Of a DNA stretch of 64,000 nucleotides, positions 1 to 9,100 are shown one piece after another. This DNA is from Nisaea sp. (GTDB taxonomy: Bacteria > Pseudomonadota > Alphaproteobacteria > Thalassobaculales > Thalassobaculaceae). Location of the stretch: positions 62,001 to 126,000 of the forward strand of contig NZ_JAXMNY010000002.1 in NCBI RefSeq assembly GCF_034670185.1. The letters are read 5' to 3'. The number at the start of each line of letters is the position of its first letter. Within the stretch, counting starts at the first letter, position 1. The notes under the pieces are model-generated. The model did no database searches. It was not told the DNA's origin and saw nothing but the letters and a program-made list of their open reading frames with translations. The position numbers were made by a program, and so were the translations under genes.

Positions 1-2
1 CC

Positions 3-1244
3 CATGACGGCGTGGAGCCAGCGCCCTGCGCCGAAGTGCTTGCGACCGACCCCGCCTACATTCTCTACACTTCCGGAACCACTGGTGTACCGAAGGGAGT
101 GGTGCGCGACACAGGCGGGCATCTCGTCGCCCTCAAGTGGTCGATGAAAAACATATATGGCGTCGATCCGGGCGAAGTCTTCTGGGCAGCGTCGGACGTC
201 GGCTGGGTGGTCGGCCATTCCTATATCGTCTACGCACCGCTATTCCATGGCTGCACCACCATGCTCTATGAAGGCAAACCGGTCGGCACGCCGGATGCGG
301 GTGCCTTCTGGAGGGTCATCTCGGAGCACAAGGTGAGCACCATGTTCACCGCGCCAACCGCCATCCGGGCGATCAAGAAAGAAGATCCGGACGGCAAGCT
401 GCTCGCGGATTACGACCTCAGCCACTACAAGGCCCAGTTCCTTGCGGGCGAGCGCTGCGATCCGGACACACTGCACTGGTGCGAGGAAAAGCTGAAAGTC
501 CCAGTGGTGGATCATTGGTGGCAGACCGAAACCGGCTGGCCGATCGCCTCCAACTGCCTCGGCATCGAGGAGCTTCCGGTCAAGGCTGGCTCGCCCACAC
601 GTGCCGTGCCCGGCTGGGACGTGCAGATCCTCGATGAGGCGAACAAGGAAATGAAGCGCGGCGATATCGGCGCCATCTCGATCAAGCTGCCCATGCCGCC
701 AGGCTCCCTGCCGACTCTCTGGCAGAATGACGACCGCTTCGTTGAAAGCTACCTCGCCGACTATCCCGGCTACTACAAGACCGGGGACGCGGGCTACATG
801 GACGAGGATGGCTACCTCTATGTGATGAGCCGGACAGACGACATCATCAACGTCGCCGGACACCGGCTCTCCACCGGCGGCATGGAAGAGGTGCTGGCGG
901 CACATCCGGCCGTCGCCGAATGCGCTGTCATCGGCGTCGCCGACCAGCTCAAGGGTCAGGTCCCGCTCGGCTTCGTGGTGCTGAAGGATGGCGTGAACAC
1001 GCCGGACGAGCAGATCCTGAAAGAACTGGTGCAGATGGTCCGCGACCGGATCGGGCCGGTGGCTGCCTTCAAGCAGGCCACCATCGTCCATCGCCTGCCG
1101 AAAACCCGCTCCGGCAAGATTCTGCGCGGCACCATGCAGAAAATCGCGGACGGGCAAGACTATCCGATGCCGGCCACCATCGACGATGCGTCGATCCTGC
1201 CGGAGATCAAGGAAGCGCTCACGGAAATCGGGTACGCGAAGTAG
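3..1244 (+). CDS. prpE: Propionyl-CoA synthetase (PrpE-type acyl-CoA synthetase), 5' end missing
   Basis: Adenylate-forming enzyme that activates a short acid (propionate, possibly acetate) to acyl-AMP and then to the CoA thioester. The frame is open to the left edge, so the N-terminus lies outside the window; about 410 residues of an expected ~630 are visible. Motifs in order: the phosphate-binding loop YTSGTTGVPKG near the start of the fragment, WWQTETGWP, the YYKTGDAGYMDEDGYLY block with the ribose-binding Asp, the hinge SRTDDIINVAGHRLSTG, and the catalytic Lys in KTRSGKILR about 40 residues from the end. The RDTGGH and PPGSLPTLW segments fit PrpE better than Acs, but acetyl-CoA synthetase activity is possible. 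It ends at a strong terminator shared with the convergent ABC operon. Confidence 0.88.
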   Translation, partial: HDGVEPAPCAEVLATDPAYILYTSGTTGVPKGVVRDTGGHLVALKWSMKNIYGVDPGEVFWAASDVGWVVGHSYIVYAPLFHGCTTMLYEGKPVGTPDAGAFWRVISEHKVSTMFTAPTAIRAIKKEDPDGKLLADYDLSHYKAQFLAGERCDPDTLHWCEEKLKVPVVDHWWQTETGWPIASNCLGIEELPVKAGSPTRAVPGWDVQILDEANKEMKRGDIGAISIKLPMPPGSLPTLWQNDDRFVESYLADYPGYYKTGDAGYMDEDGYLYVMSRTDDIINVAGHRLSTGGMEEVLAAHPAVAECAVIGVADQLKGQVPLGFVVLKDGVNTPDEQILKELVQMVRDRIGPVAAFKQATIVHRLPKTRSGKILRGTMQKIADGQDYPMPATIDDASILPEIKEALTEIGYAK

Positions 1245-1294
1245 TTCCACGCCGACCCTTCACCGGTAGCGGACATTCACCATTGCTTGAAATC

Positions 1295-1330
1295 AAAAAG
1301 GCCCCGGGGAACGCACCCCGGGGCCTTTAT
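1295..1330. terminator. Bidirectional intrinsic terminator
   Basis: A perfect 10-bp stem (GGCCCCGGGG / CCCCGGGGCC, 1300-1309 and 1316-1325) closes a 6-base loop. It is preceded by AAAAA (1295-1299) and followed by TTTATTCTT, so it has a U-tract in both directions. It lies between the convergent prpE-like gene and the end of the peptide importer operon and can serve both. Confidence 0.85.
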
Positions 1331-1376
1331 TCTTCAAAGCACAGTATCTGTGCCTCTTGGTCTGTGTGATTGAGCT

Positions 1377-2483
1377 CTAAGCTTCCAACCCTTCCGGGAT
1401 CGCCGGCTTGCTGATGATCGGTGCGTCCGGAATGCGGCCTTCCTCGATGCCGTGACAGGCGACGAGTGCACCGTCTCCGGTCGGCCTCGGATCCGGGCGT
1501 TCGCTTCTGCAACGATCATTCGCGAAGGGGCAACGCGGATGAAAGGCGCAACCGTCCGGCGGATTGATCGGGTTCGGGACTTCGCCAGCCACCGGCATCC
1601 GCTCACGACCGGACATTTCAAGATCCGGGATCGTATCCAGCAGCAACCGCGTATAGGGATGGCGTGGTTTGCTGAACAGGAGGTCAGTCGGCGCAACCTC
1701 GGCCAGACGGCCAAGATACATGACGCCGACGCGGTCGGAGACATGACAGACCACCGCGAGGTTGTGGCTGATGAACAGATAGGTCAGCCCCAGTTCCTTC
1801 TGCAGATCCCGCATCAGGTTCAGGATCTGGGCCTGCACAGACACGTCGAGCGCCGAGGTCGGCTCGTCGCAGACCAGGAAATCCGGCTCGCTCGCGAGGG
1901 CGCGTGCAATCGAGAGCCTCTGGCGCTGACCGCCGGAGAACTCATGCGGATATTTGTCACCATCCGCCGGCGCCAGGCCGACCTGTGTCAACAACCGCCC
2001 GACCCGCTCCAGCACCTCGTCCGGACTGTCCGCCAGATCGAAAGCGCGGATCGGCTCGGCAATGATATCCCTGACTTTCCAGCGCGGATTGAGGCTGGCA
2101 TAGGGATCCTGGAAAATCATCTGCAGGCGGCGGCGGATCGGCGCCATCTCCTTGCGGGAGCGACCTGCGATATCCATGCCCTCGAACTCGATGGAACCGC
2201 TGCTCGGCCCATGCAGGCCAACGATCAGTTTCGCCACCGTGGACTTGCCGCAGCCGGATTCTCCGACAAGGCTGAAGGTCTCACCCGGTTTGATAGCGAA
2301 ATCAATGCCATCCACGGCCTTCAGGATCTGCTTCGGTGCCCCTTCGAGGACACGGTTCAGCCATGGAGCTGAAACGTCGAAGTAACGCTTCAGGCCCTTC
2401 ACCTCGAGGATCGTTTCGAAAGGCACCTTCGCCTCGGCCTTTTCCCTGGCGATCATCTTATCAGACGTCATCGCATCAGACAT
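1377..2483 (-). CDS. Dipeptide/oligopeptide ABC importer, ATP-binding subunit (DppF/OppF type)
   Basis: Cytoplasmic ATPase of a peptide/nickel-class importer, 368 residues. Walker A GESGCGKS at about 74-81, signature FSGGQRQR at about 182-189, Walker B FLVCDEPT just after, then the family-specific C-terminal extension with spaced Cys residues (GCAFHPRCPF...RC) that can carry an Fe-S cluster. The start is the ATG at 2483, because the frame continues upstream only inside the preceding gene; the two genes overlap by 8 bases (ATGTCTGA), typical of translational coupling. Last gene of the five-gene operon. Confidence 0.92.
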   Translation of the reverse strand: MSDAMTSDKMIAREKAEAKVPFETILEVKGLKRYFDVSAPWLNRVLEGAPKQILKAVDGIDFAIKPGETFSLVGESGCGKSTVAKLIVGLHGPSSGSIEFEGMDIAGRSRKEMAPIRRRLQMIFQDPYASLNPRWKVRDIIAEPIRAFDLADSPDEVLERVGRLLTQVGLAPADGDKYPHEFSGGQRQRLSIARALASEPDFLVCDEPTSALDVSVQAQILNLMRDLQKELGLTYLFISHNLAVVCHVSDRVGVMYLGRLAEVAPTDLLFSKPRHPYTRLLLDTIPDLEMSGRERMPVAGEVPNPINPPDGCAFHPRCPFANDRCRSERPDPRPTGDGALVACHGIEEGRIPDAPIISKPAIPEGLEA

Positions 2484-3456
2484 GGGCCGCCTCCTTGTCA
2501 TAGAGCCAGCAAGCCACCTCGGTTCCGTCCACATCAATCGTGTTCGGCCGCTCCTTGAAGCAGCGATCGAACGACTTCGGGCAACGCGGATTGAAAGCAC
2601 AGCCGGTCGGAATGTTAGTCAGACGCGGCATGGAGCCTTCGATCTGCTGCAGTTTTTCGCCGGTATGGCCGATCATCGGAATCGAGCCCATCAGACCTTC
2701 GGTATAGGGATGCTTGGCCTGCTTCACAACCTGACGCACAGGACCGACCTCGGCGATGCGACCGGCATACATGACGGCCACGCGGTCGGCGGTTTCGGCG
2801 ATAACGCCCATATCGTGGGTCACCAACATGACCGCTGTGCCATGATCCCGGCACAGCTTCTTCAAGAGCGCGATGATCTGCGCCTGGATCGAGACGTCGA
2901 GCGCCGTTGTCGGCTCATCCGCCACCACCAGCTTCGGATTGACGCACAGGGCGAGCGCGATGACGACGCGCTGGCGCATACCGCCGGAGAACTGGTGCGG
3001 ATACTGATCGACCCGCTTCTCCGGTGCCGGGATGCCGACCTCCGTCAGCAATTCGATGGCACGTTCCCGGGCTTTCGTCGGCGTCATGTCCGTATGGGTC
3101 ATGATCGTCTCGGTAAGCTGGCGACCAACCGTGTAGAGCGGGTTGAGGCTGGTCAGTGGATCCTGGAAAATCGCACCGATTTCGCGGCCGCGGATCTTCC
3201 GCATTTCCTCGTATCCGAGGTTGTCGATCCGGCGACCGTTCATGATGATCTCGCCACCGGCGACGCGCCCTGGCGGCTCCAGCAGGCCGATGATGGCCGC
3301 TCCGGTGAGGGATTTACCGGCGCCGGATTCCCCGACCACGCCGAGCACTTCGCCTTCGTCAATGTGGAAAGACACATCGTCGATGGCCGTCAGCAAGCCT
3401 CTCCGCGTCGGAAACTCGATACGGAGGTTTTTGACTTCAAGAAGATGTTTCGACAT
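2476..3456 (-). CDS. Dipeptide/oligopeptide ABC importer, ATP-binding subunit (DppD/OppD type)
   Basis: Second ATPase of the importer, 326 residues. Walker A GESGAGKS at about 42-49, Q-loop in AIFQDP, signature FSGGMRQR, Walker B LVVADEPT, and the Cys-containing C-terminal oligopeptide-transporter extension (TGCAFNPRCP). The DppD-type and DppF-type subunits are expected to form a heterodimer under the two permeases. It overlaps the upstream permease by one base (TGATG) and the downstream ATPase gene by 8 bases. Confidence 0.92.
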   Translation of the reverse strand: MSKHLLEVKNLRIEFPTRRGLLTAIDDVSFHIDEGEVLGVVGESGAGKSLTGAAIIGLLEPPGRVAGGEIIMNGRRIDNLGYEEMRKIRGREIGAIFQDPLTSLNPLYTVGRQLTETIMTHTDMTPTKARERAIELLTEVGIPAPEKRVDQYPHQFSGGMRQRVVIALALCVNPKLVVADEPTTALDVSIQAQIIALLKKLCRDHGTAVMLVTHDMGVIAETADRVAVMYAGRIAEVGPVRQVVKQAKHPYTEGLMGSIPMIGHTGEKLQQIEGSMPRLTNIPTGCAFNPRCPKSFDRCFKERPNTIDVDGTEVACWLYDKEAAHV

Positions 3457-4406
3457 CAGCGCAGCTTCGGGTTGAGGGCGTCACGGAGCCAATCCCCGAG
3501 GAGATTGACGGCGAGCACGAGGACCGCCAGCGTCATTCCCGGGAAGATCGAGATCCACCAGAGGCCAGAGAACAGGAAATCGTTACCGATCTGGATCAGG
3601 GTGCCAAGCGACGGCTCGGTCGGCGGCATGCCGACGCCGAGGAAGGACAGGGTCGCTTCTGTCAGGATGGCGAAGGCAAGACCCAGCGTTGCAATAACCA
3701 GCACCGGCCCCATCACGTTCGGCAGCACGTGCCTGATCATGATCAGGATCGGATGCAGGCCGATAATCCGCGCCGCCTGAACATATTCCTTGTTCCGCTC
3801 GACCAGGGTCGAGCCGCGCACCGTACGGGCATACTGCACCCAGTTGGAAATGCCGATGGAGAGCACCAGCACCGGAATGATCATCGCGTCATGCTGTTCC
3901 CGGTCCAGAATGCCACGCATGATGCCGTCGATCAGCAAGGCGATCAGGATGGTCGGGAAGGAAAGCTGGATATCCGCGATCCGCATGATGACGGCATCGA
4001 CCTTGCCGCCGATATAGCCGGCAACGAGACCAGCCGAAATCCCGATGACCGCTGACAGCACGACACTGGCGAAACCGACCAGCAGCGAGATCCGCATGCC
4101 GTACAGGATGGTCGAGTAGATATCGCGGCCGAGATTGTCCGTTCCGAGAAGGAACCGGGCCTCGCCATCTTCGGTCCAGGCCGGTGGCAACTCTGAATCC
4201 ATCAGGTCGATGGAGGCCAGATCGAAGGGATTGTGCGGCGCTATGACCCCGGCGAACACCGCCGACAGGATCATCAGCAGTGTGACCACCGCCGCCGCCA
4301 CGGTAAGAGGAGAATTCCGGAAGCTGTAGCAGAGCTCGTGATCCCAGATCCGGTAGAGCAGACTTGGCTTCGCGGAGGCGAGTTTGGGTGAGGTTGTATC
4401 AGTCAT
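3456..4406 (-). CDS. Peptide ABC importer permease (DppC type)
   Basis: Inner-membrane permease subunit, 316 residues, with an N-terminal cytoplasmic segment and TM1 around residues 35-57 (TVAAAVVTLLMILSAVFAGV). The large loop holds the DppC hallmark FLLGTDNLGRDIYST, and the EAA coupling loop region (EYVQAARIIG...HVLPNVMGPV) contacts the ATPases. Several further hydrophobic helices follow. It sits 10 bases after the DppB-type gene and ends in a TGATG overlap with the ATPase gene. Confidence 0.92.
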   Translation of the reverse strand: MTDTTSPKLASAKPSLLYRIWDHELCYSFRNSPLTVAAAVVTLLMILSAVFAGVIAPHNPFDLASIDLMDSELPPAWTEDGEARFLLGTDNLGRDIYSTILYGMRISLLVGFASVVLSAVIGISAGLVAGYIGGKVDAVIMRIADIQLSFPTILIALLIDGIMRGILDREQHDAMIIPVLVLSIGISNWVQYARTVRGSTLVERNKEYVQAARIIGLHPILIMIRHVLPNVMGPVLVIATLGLAFAILTEATLSFLGVGMPPTEPSLGTLIQIGNDFLFSGLWWISIFPGMTLAVLVLAVNLLGDWLRDALNPKLR

Positions 4407-4416
4407 CTGCCGGCCC

Positions 4417-5403
4417 TCAGTGTCCGCCGCCGTGGCCTTCGACGCGCAAGCGCGGATCCACGACGTAATAGAGAATATCGACGACCAGGTTCAAAACGAC
4501 AAAGAGGAACGAAATCATCACCAGGTAGGCGGACATGACGGGCAGATCCACTTCCTGGATCGACTGCAGGAACAGACGTCCCATCCCCGGCCACTGGAAC
4601 ACGCTCTCAGTGATGATCGCGAAGGCGATCAGGTTGCCGAGCAGCAGGCCGGTCACTGTAATCACCGGCACCAGCGTGTTTTTCAGGGCATGGCCGAAAT
4701 TGACAGCCCGGTTGGTCAGCCCCCGGGCGCGTGCGAACTTGATGTAGTCCGTGCGCAGCACTTCCAGCATCTCGGCCCGTATCAGGCGCATGATCAGGGT
4801 CAGGGTGAACAGGCCGAGCGTCAGGGCCGGCAGGATGATCGCCTTGAGGCCGCTGGCCGTCAGCAAGCCGGTGGTCCAGCCGCCCGGCAGCGTTACGACA
4901 TCGCCTCGCCCAAAGGACGGCAGCCAGCCGAGCACCACCGCGAAGAGATAGATGAACAGAATACCGATCAGGAAGGTCGGTACCGAAATCCCGATCAGTG
5001 ACAGGGTCAGCATCGCCTTGCTGCTCCATCGATTCCGGTAGAGCCCAGTATAGACACCCGCTGGAAGCGCCAGTGCGAAGGCGATTACGGCGGAAACCAT
5101 GCTGAGCTCGATGGTAGCGGGCATCCGCTCCAGCAGCAGGTCTGTCACAGGCGACTTGTGCTGGTATGACAAACCAAATTCGAGCTGCGCCGCGTTCACG
5201 ACGAACTTCCCGAAACGAATGATCAACGGATCATTCAGGCCGAGCCGTTCGCGCAGGGCTTCGCGCTCAGCGACCGGAGTGTCGACCCCGACCATCTGGT
5301 TCACGGGATCCCCGAGGAACTGGAACATGAAAAAGGCAACGAGGCCGACCACGAGCATCACAATGATGGACTGGGCCAGCCGACGAAGAATGAATGCGGC
5401 CAT
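4417..5403 (-). CDS. Peptide ABC importer permease (DppB type)
   Basis: Inner-membrane permease, 328 residues. The N-terminus FILRRLAQSIIVMLVVGLVAF is the usual DppB start (short basic segment plus TM1). A periplasmic region with LGLNDPL and five further TM segments follow, with the coupling loop DYIKFARARGL...HALKNTLVPV. It pairs with the DppC-type subunit encoded 10 bases downstream. It is separated from the binding-protein gene upstream by an 88-base gap that holds a hairpin. Confidence 0.92.
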   Translation of the reverse strand: MAAFILRRLAQSIIVMLVVGLVAFFMFQFLGDPVNQMVGVDTPVAEREALRERLGLNDPLIIRFGKFVVNAAQLEFGLSYQHKSPVTDLLLERMPATIELSMVSAVIAFALALPAGVYTGLYRNRWSSKAMLTLSLIGISVPTFLIGILFIYLFAVVLGWLPSFGRGDVVTLPGGWTTGLLTASGLKAIILPALTLGLFTLTLIMRLIRAEMLEVLRTDYIKFARARGLTNRAVNFGHALKNTLVPVITVTGLLLGNLIAFAIITESVFQWPGMGRLFLQSIQEVDLPVMSAYLVMISFLFVVLNLVVDILYYVVDPRLRVEGHGGGH

Positions 5404-5440
5404 GAACGGTCACGCTTTCCGGCAGGTTAGCAAATCTCTC

Positions 5441-5472
5441 AAAAAGGCAAGGGCCGGTCACAAGACCGGCCC
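5441..5472 (-). terminator. Hairpin between binding-protein and permease genes (partial terminator or mRNA-stabilising stem)
   Basis: A perfect 9-bp stem (GGGCCGGTC 5451-5459 / GACCGGCCC 5464-5472) encloses a 4-base loop. On the transcribed minus strand it is followed by TTGCCTTTTTGAG, a short imperfect U-tract. This position is where ABC operons often attenuate, giving an excess of binding protein over permease. The terminator reading is inferred; the stem is directly visible. Confidence 0.6.
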
Positions 5473-5491
5473 ACACCCATTCGCCCGTGAA

Positions 5492-7075
5492 TTACTTCAC
5501 GTTGACGTAGTAGAAGCGGAACTGGTTGTCAGCACGCTGCTTCAGCTCGATGTTGTCGCGCTTACCCCAGGCGAGAGCCTGCTGGTGAAGCGGGATCGTG
5601 GCAACTTCAGACGTGGAGATCTTGAAAGCTTCCTCGATCATCGCGTCGCGCTTTGCCTTGTCCGTTTCGACACCGATCATGTCGGTCAACTCGTCGACAC
5701 GTGCATTGCTGTAGCCAGAATAGTTATACGGGCCACGGCCTTCCGCCGGTGTCGGCGTGTTCAGAAGATTGAACAGCACGTTCCAGGAATCGAAGCTGCC
5801 CGGGGTCCAGCCGAGGAGGCCGAACGCGTAGTCGCTGCCGCCCTTCGGGTTGATCGCAGCGAAATACTTCGCTTTCGGCTGCGCAACCAGAGAGGACTTG
5901 ATGCCGACCTTGGCAAGCATCGAGACGATGGCCTGACAGATCTGCTCGTCGTTGACATAGCGATCGTTCGGGCAATCCATCCGGGTTTCGAACCCGTCCG
6001 GATAACCGGCCTCGGCCAGCAGAGCCTTGGCTTTGTTCCGATCGTACGGCAGACGCTGGAAGCCTTCGGACTTATCGAACAGCTTCGGAGAAATCATGAT
6101 CGCGGACGGATCGGACAGACCGCGCATGATCTTCTTCTTGATCGCCTCGATATCGATCGCGTGATACATCGCCTGACGGACCTTGAGGTCCTTGAACGGG
6201 TTCTTGCCCTTGACGTTGGAATAGAGCAGTTCGTCACGGAACATATCGAAGAACAGGAAGATCGTCCGCAGTTCCGGACCGACGAGCACGCTGGTGCCGT
6301 CGTTGCTGTTCACCCGCTTGATGTCCTGCACCGGCACCGGATAGACCATGTCAACTTCGCCGGACAGCAGAGCCGCGACGCGGGTCGCGTCCTGGCCGAT
6401 CGGCGTCATGATGACTTCGGTCAGGTTGTGCTGCGGCTTGTCCCACCAGTCCTTGAACGGAACCAGAACCGTCTTCACGTCGGTCTGGCGCTCGGTGATC
6501 ATGAAAGCGCCTGTGCCGTTTTCGTGGTGAGCGGCATAGCTCTCGACACCCGTAGAGGTGTTGGTCGGGGTCGTGGCGCCCTTCTCTTCGGACCACTCCT
6601 TGTCCATGATGAACCAGGTATCCCACTCATAATAAATGATGGGATTCGGTTTCTCGGTGATGAAGTCGACCGTGTAATCGTCAACCTTGACGACTTCCTT
6701 GATGCCGACGACGCGGCCGCGCAGGTTGGCGTCCTCGTTGTTCGTCCGCTCATAGGAGAAGAGTACGTCGTCCGCGTTGAAGTCGTTCCCGTTGTGGAAC
6801 TTGACGCCTTTGCGGAGATGGAACCGCCAGCGGGTCGGCTCAAGGTTTTCCCACTTGGTCGCAAGACCCGGCTCGAACTTCAGATCCGCGTCACGACGGA
6901 CCAGACCCTCATAGATGTTTCCGAGGAAACCGAGGGTGAAGGTCACGTTGTGGGCGTGCGGATCGAGAGATGTAGTGTCTGTCTGGAAACCCCACTTCAA
7001 GGTCTTCGCCTCGGCGAGACCTCCGGAAGCGGCAACGACGGCCGCTACCGCAAGGGCGGTGAATGCTTTGCGCAT
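5492..7075 (-). CDS. Peptide ABC importer periplasmic substrate-binding protein (family 5)
   Basis: Extracytoplasmic solute-binding protein family 5, 527 residues, the size of DppA/OppA. The signal peptide covers residues 1-23 with likely cleavage after AEA (A23|K24); there is no lipobox Cys. Family features include the TDTTSLDPHAHN start of the mature domain, the KFHNGNDFNADDVLFSYER block, and the C-terminal FAINPKGGSDYAFGLLGW region. First gene of the operon (SBP, DppB, DppC, DppD, DppF order). The ligand cannot be told from sequence: dipeptides are the default, but this family also carries oligopeptides, nickel chelates and opines. Confidence 0.92.
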   Translation of the reverse strand: MRKAFTALAVAAVVAASGGLAEAKTLKWGFQTDTTSLDPHAHNVTFTLGFLGNIYEGLVRRDADLKFEPGLATKWENLEPTRWRFHLRKGVKFHNGNDFNADDVLFSYERTNNEDANLRGRVVGIKEVVKVDDYTVDFITEKPNPIIYYEWDTWFIMDKEWSEEKGATTPTNTSTGVESYAAHHENGTGAFMITERQTDVKTVLVPFKDWWDKPQHNLTEVIMTPIGQDATRVAALLSGEVDMVYPVPVQDIKRVNSNDGTSVLVGPELRTIFLFFDMFRDELLYSNVKGKNPFKDLKVRQAMYHAIDIEAIKKKIMRGLSDPSAIMISPKLFDKSEGFQRLPYDRNKAKALLAEAGYPDGFETRMDCPNDRYVNDEQICQAIVSMLAKVGIKSSLVAQPKAKYFAAINPKGGSDYAFGLLGWTPGSFDSWNVLFNLLNTPTPAEGRGPYNYSGYSNARVDELTDMIGVETDKAKRDAMIEEAFKISTSEVATIPLHQQALAWGKRDNIELKQRADNQFRFYYVNVK

Positions 7076-7442
7076 GAAAAGCTCCCCAATGATGCCTCTG
7101 TCGCGCCCGATGCAGACCCTTCTATGACTTTCGGAATCTCGATCTGGGCGCGGCCCGGCAGAAACGACTGGCCGGGATTAATGCATAAAACCCCCTCGTC
7201 CTGGTGGCGTCAATGACATTGATGTCTGCGGAAGCCTTGGAAAAACAGCGCAGAAACGCACAACGCGAAATAGCACGCCACGCACATTACCTATGCTTCA
7301 GTGCAGTGCAACATAGGCAATACAGTTCGCCGATCCTTTTTCTTTCGGGGATCGCGCTCTGGCTTTTCAAGCCCAAATGACGTGATATGTTTGCGGTCAG
7401 TCCCCACGGCCTGTTCTGCGCCGTTCCCAAAGGAGAATCGCA
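7076..7442. promoter_or_regulatory. Divergent intergenic region with a 10-bp interrupted inverted repeat
   Basis: No gene is seen in these 367 bases between the binding-protein gene (minus) and the aminotransferase (plus). The clearest structure is an inverted repeat, ATTACCTATG (7286-7295) facing CATAGGCAAT (7312-7321), with 9 of 10 pairs matching. The 16-base spacer contains GTGCAGTGCA. It could be an operator for one or both divergent genes; no regulator gene is adjacent. The aminotransferase Shine-Dalgarno AAGGAG lies at the right end. Confidence 0.45.
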
Positions 7443-8831
7443 ATGCCTTTCCAGCCGAATTCACCGGCGGCGCGTGACGTCGCTTATGTGCTGCATCCCT
7501 ACACGAACTTTGAGGCTCATGAGGAAAAGGGCCCAATGATCATCGAGCGTGGGGAAGGCGTCTATGTCTATGATGATTCCGGAAAGAAATATATCGAGGG
7601 CATGGCCGGCCTCTGGTCGACCTCCCTCGGCTTCAATTCAGAGCGCCTGAAACAGGCAGCAATGAAGCAGTTCGATACCCTGCCCTACTATCATACCTTC
7701 GCGCACAAGGCGCATCTGCCGAGCATCGATCTGGCCGAGAAGCTCATTTCCAAGATGCCGGTGCCGATGTCCAAGGTGTTCTTCAACAATTCCGGCTCGG
7801 AAGCGAACGACACCGCGATCAAGATCATCTGGTATTACAACAACGCCCTCGGCCGGCATCACAAGAAGAAGATCGTCGGTCGTATGAACGGCTATCACGG
7901 CATCACTCTCGCCGCGTCGAGCCTGACCGGCCGGGCGATGAACCATCGCGGCTTCGACGTGCCGCTCGCCAACTTCATTCACACGGACGAGCCGCACTAC
8001 TATTCCAAGTGCAATCCCGGTGAGAGCGAAGAGGATTTCGCCACTCGCTTGGCCGAAAATCTCGAGAACCTGATCATCGAAGAAGGCCCGGACACGGTTG
8101 CCGCCTTCTTCGCCGAGCCCGTGATGGGTGCCGGCGGCGTGATTGTTCCGCCAAAGACTTATTTCGAGAAGATCCAGAAGGTCCTCAACAAGTACGACAT
8201 CCTGCTGGTTGCCGACGAAGTGATCTGCGGTTTTGGCCGAACGGGCAATTACTGGGGCTCCCAGACCTTCGGCATGAAGCCGGACATTCTGGTTTGTGCG
8301 AAGGCCCTGTCTTCCAGCTATCTGCCGATCTCCGCGACCGTCATCAACGAGAAGGTCTATGAGCCGGTGAAGAAAGCCAGCGCCGAGCTCGGCGCCTTCG
8401 GCCATGGCTACACTTATTCCGGCCACCCGGTCTGCGCCGCCGTTGCCCTTGAGACATTGAAGATCTACGACGAAGAAAACATCATGGAGAAGGCGCAGGG
8501 CGTTGCCCCGCACTTCCAGAAGGGGATCCGCTCCTTCTCAGACCATCCTCTGGTTGGCGAAGCCCGCGGCGTCGGTCTGGTCGGCGCCATCCAGGTGATG
8601 CAGAACAAGGCCACAAAGAAGCCGTTCGAAGCCTCCGCCGGCGTCGGCCCGATGATCGCCGACCTGGCGACCGAGGAAGGCCTGATGCTGCGCGCCATCG
8701 GCGACAGCATCGCCTTCTGCCCGCCATTGGTCATCACCGAGGCTGAGGTCGACGAGATGTTTGACTGCTTCCGGCGCGGCCTCGACCGCGGGCTGGAACA
8801 TCTGCGCAAGGAAGGTCAGGCCGTCGCCTGA
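7443..8831 (+). CDS. Class III (omega) aminotransferase
   Basis: PLP-dependent transaminase of the class III group, 462 residues, the usual length. It moves an amino group from an omega-amino acid, diamine or amine, commonly to pyruvate. Visible: NNSGSEAND at about 115-123 (phosphate binding), the YHGIT motif, Asp258 in LVADEVICGFGRTG, and the Schiff-base Lys287 in DILVCAKALSSSYLP. The ATG at 7443 follows AAGGAG at good spacing. The substrate (beta-alanine, putrescine, taurine or an amine) cannot be fixed from the sequence. It is followed by its own terminator and stands as a single-gene unit. Confidence 0.88.
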   Translation: MPFQPNSPAARDVAYVLHPYTNFEAHEEKGPMIIERGEGVYVYDDSGKKYIEGMAGLWSTSLGFNSERLKQAAMKQFDTLPYYHTFAHKAHLPSIDLAEKLISKMPVPMSKVFFNNSGSEANDTAIKIIWYYNNALGRHHKKKIVGRMNGYHGITLAASSLTGRAMNHRGFDVPLANFIHTDEPHYYSKCNPGESEEDFATRLAENLENLIIEEGPDTVAAFFAEPVMGAGGVIVPPKTYFEKIQKVLNKYDILLVADEVICGFGRTGNYWGSQTFGMKPDILVCAKALSSSYLPISATVINEKVYEPVKKASAELGAFGHGYTYSGHPVCAAVALETLKIYDEENIMEKAQGVAPHFQKGIRSFSDHPLVGEARGVGLVGAIQVMQNKATKKPFEASAGVGPMIADLATEEGLMLRAIGDSIAFCPPLVITEAEVDEMFDCFRRGLDRGLEHLRKEGQAVA

Positions 8832-8852
8832 TCTGACGCTAGCGTGTAAAAG

Positions 8853-8885
8853 AAAAGGGTCGGCATGTTTGCCGGCCCTTTTTCT
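8853..8885 (+). terminator. Intrinsic terminator after the aminotransferase
   Basis: GGGTCGGC (8857-8864) pairs with GCCGGCCC (8871-8878), with one G-U pair, around a 6-base loop, followed by TTTTTCTTG. It lies 25 bases after the aminotransferase stop codon. Confidence 0.82.
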
Positions 8886-9100
8886 TGTGCGCTTCTTTGA
8901 GCTTTCACGCCTCGAGATCCCCCCGGAACCGGCATCTGGTGGCCACGTCATCAACGGTTGAACTCAGGGTCATTAGCGCGGAATGACAGCGCCCCGCCGC
9001 GCTTAGCTCGTGGACGCCGTCATCAGCATGCCAACAAGTTGGTATTTCCTGCTGTTTTCGCTTATCTTTTCACCACGCGTTATGCAGTTGGAGTTTCGAT

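Noticed and set aside
5099..7216. A 705-codon open frame on the plus strand across the peptide-binding protein gene
   Set aside because: It spans two real minus-strand genes and their gap and has no family-like sequence; codon shadow.
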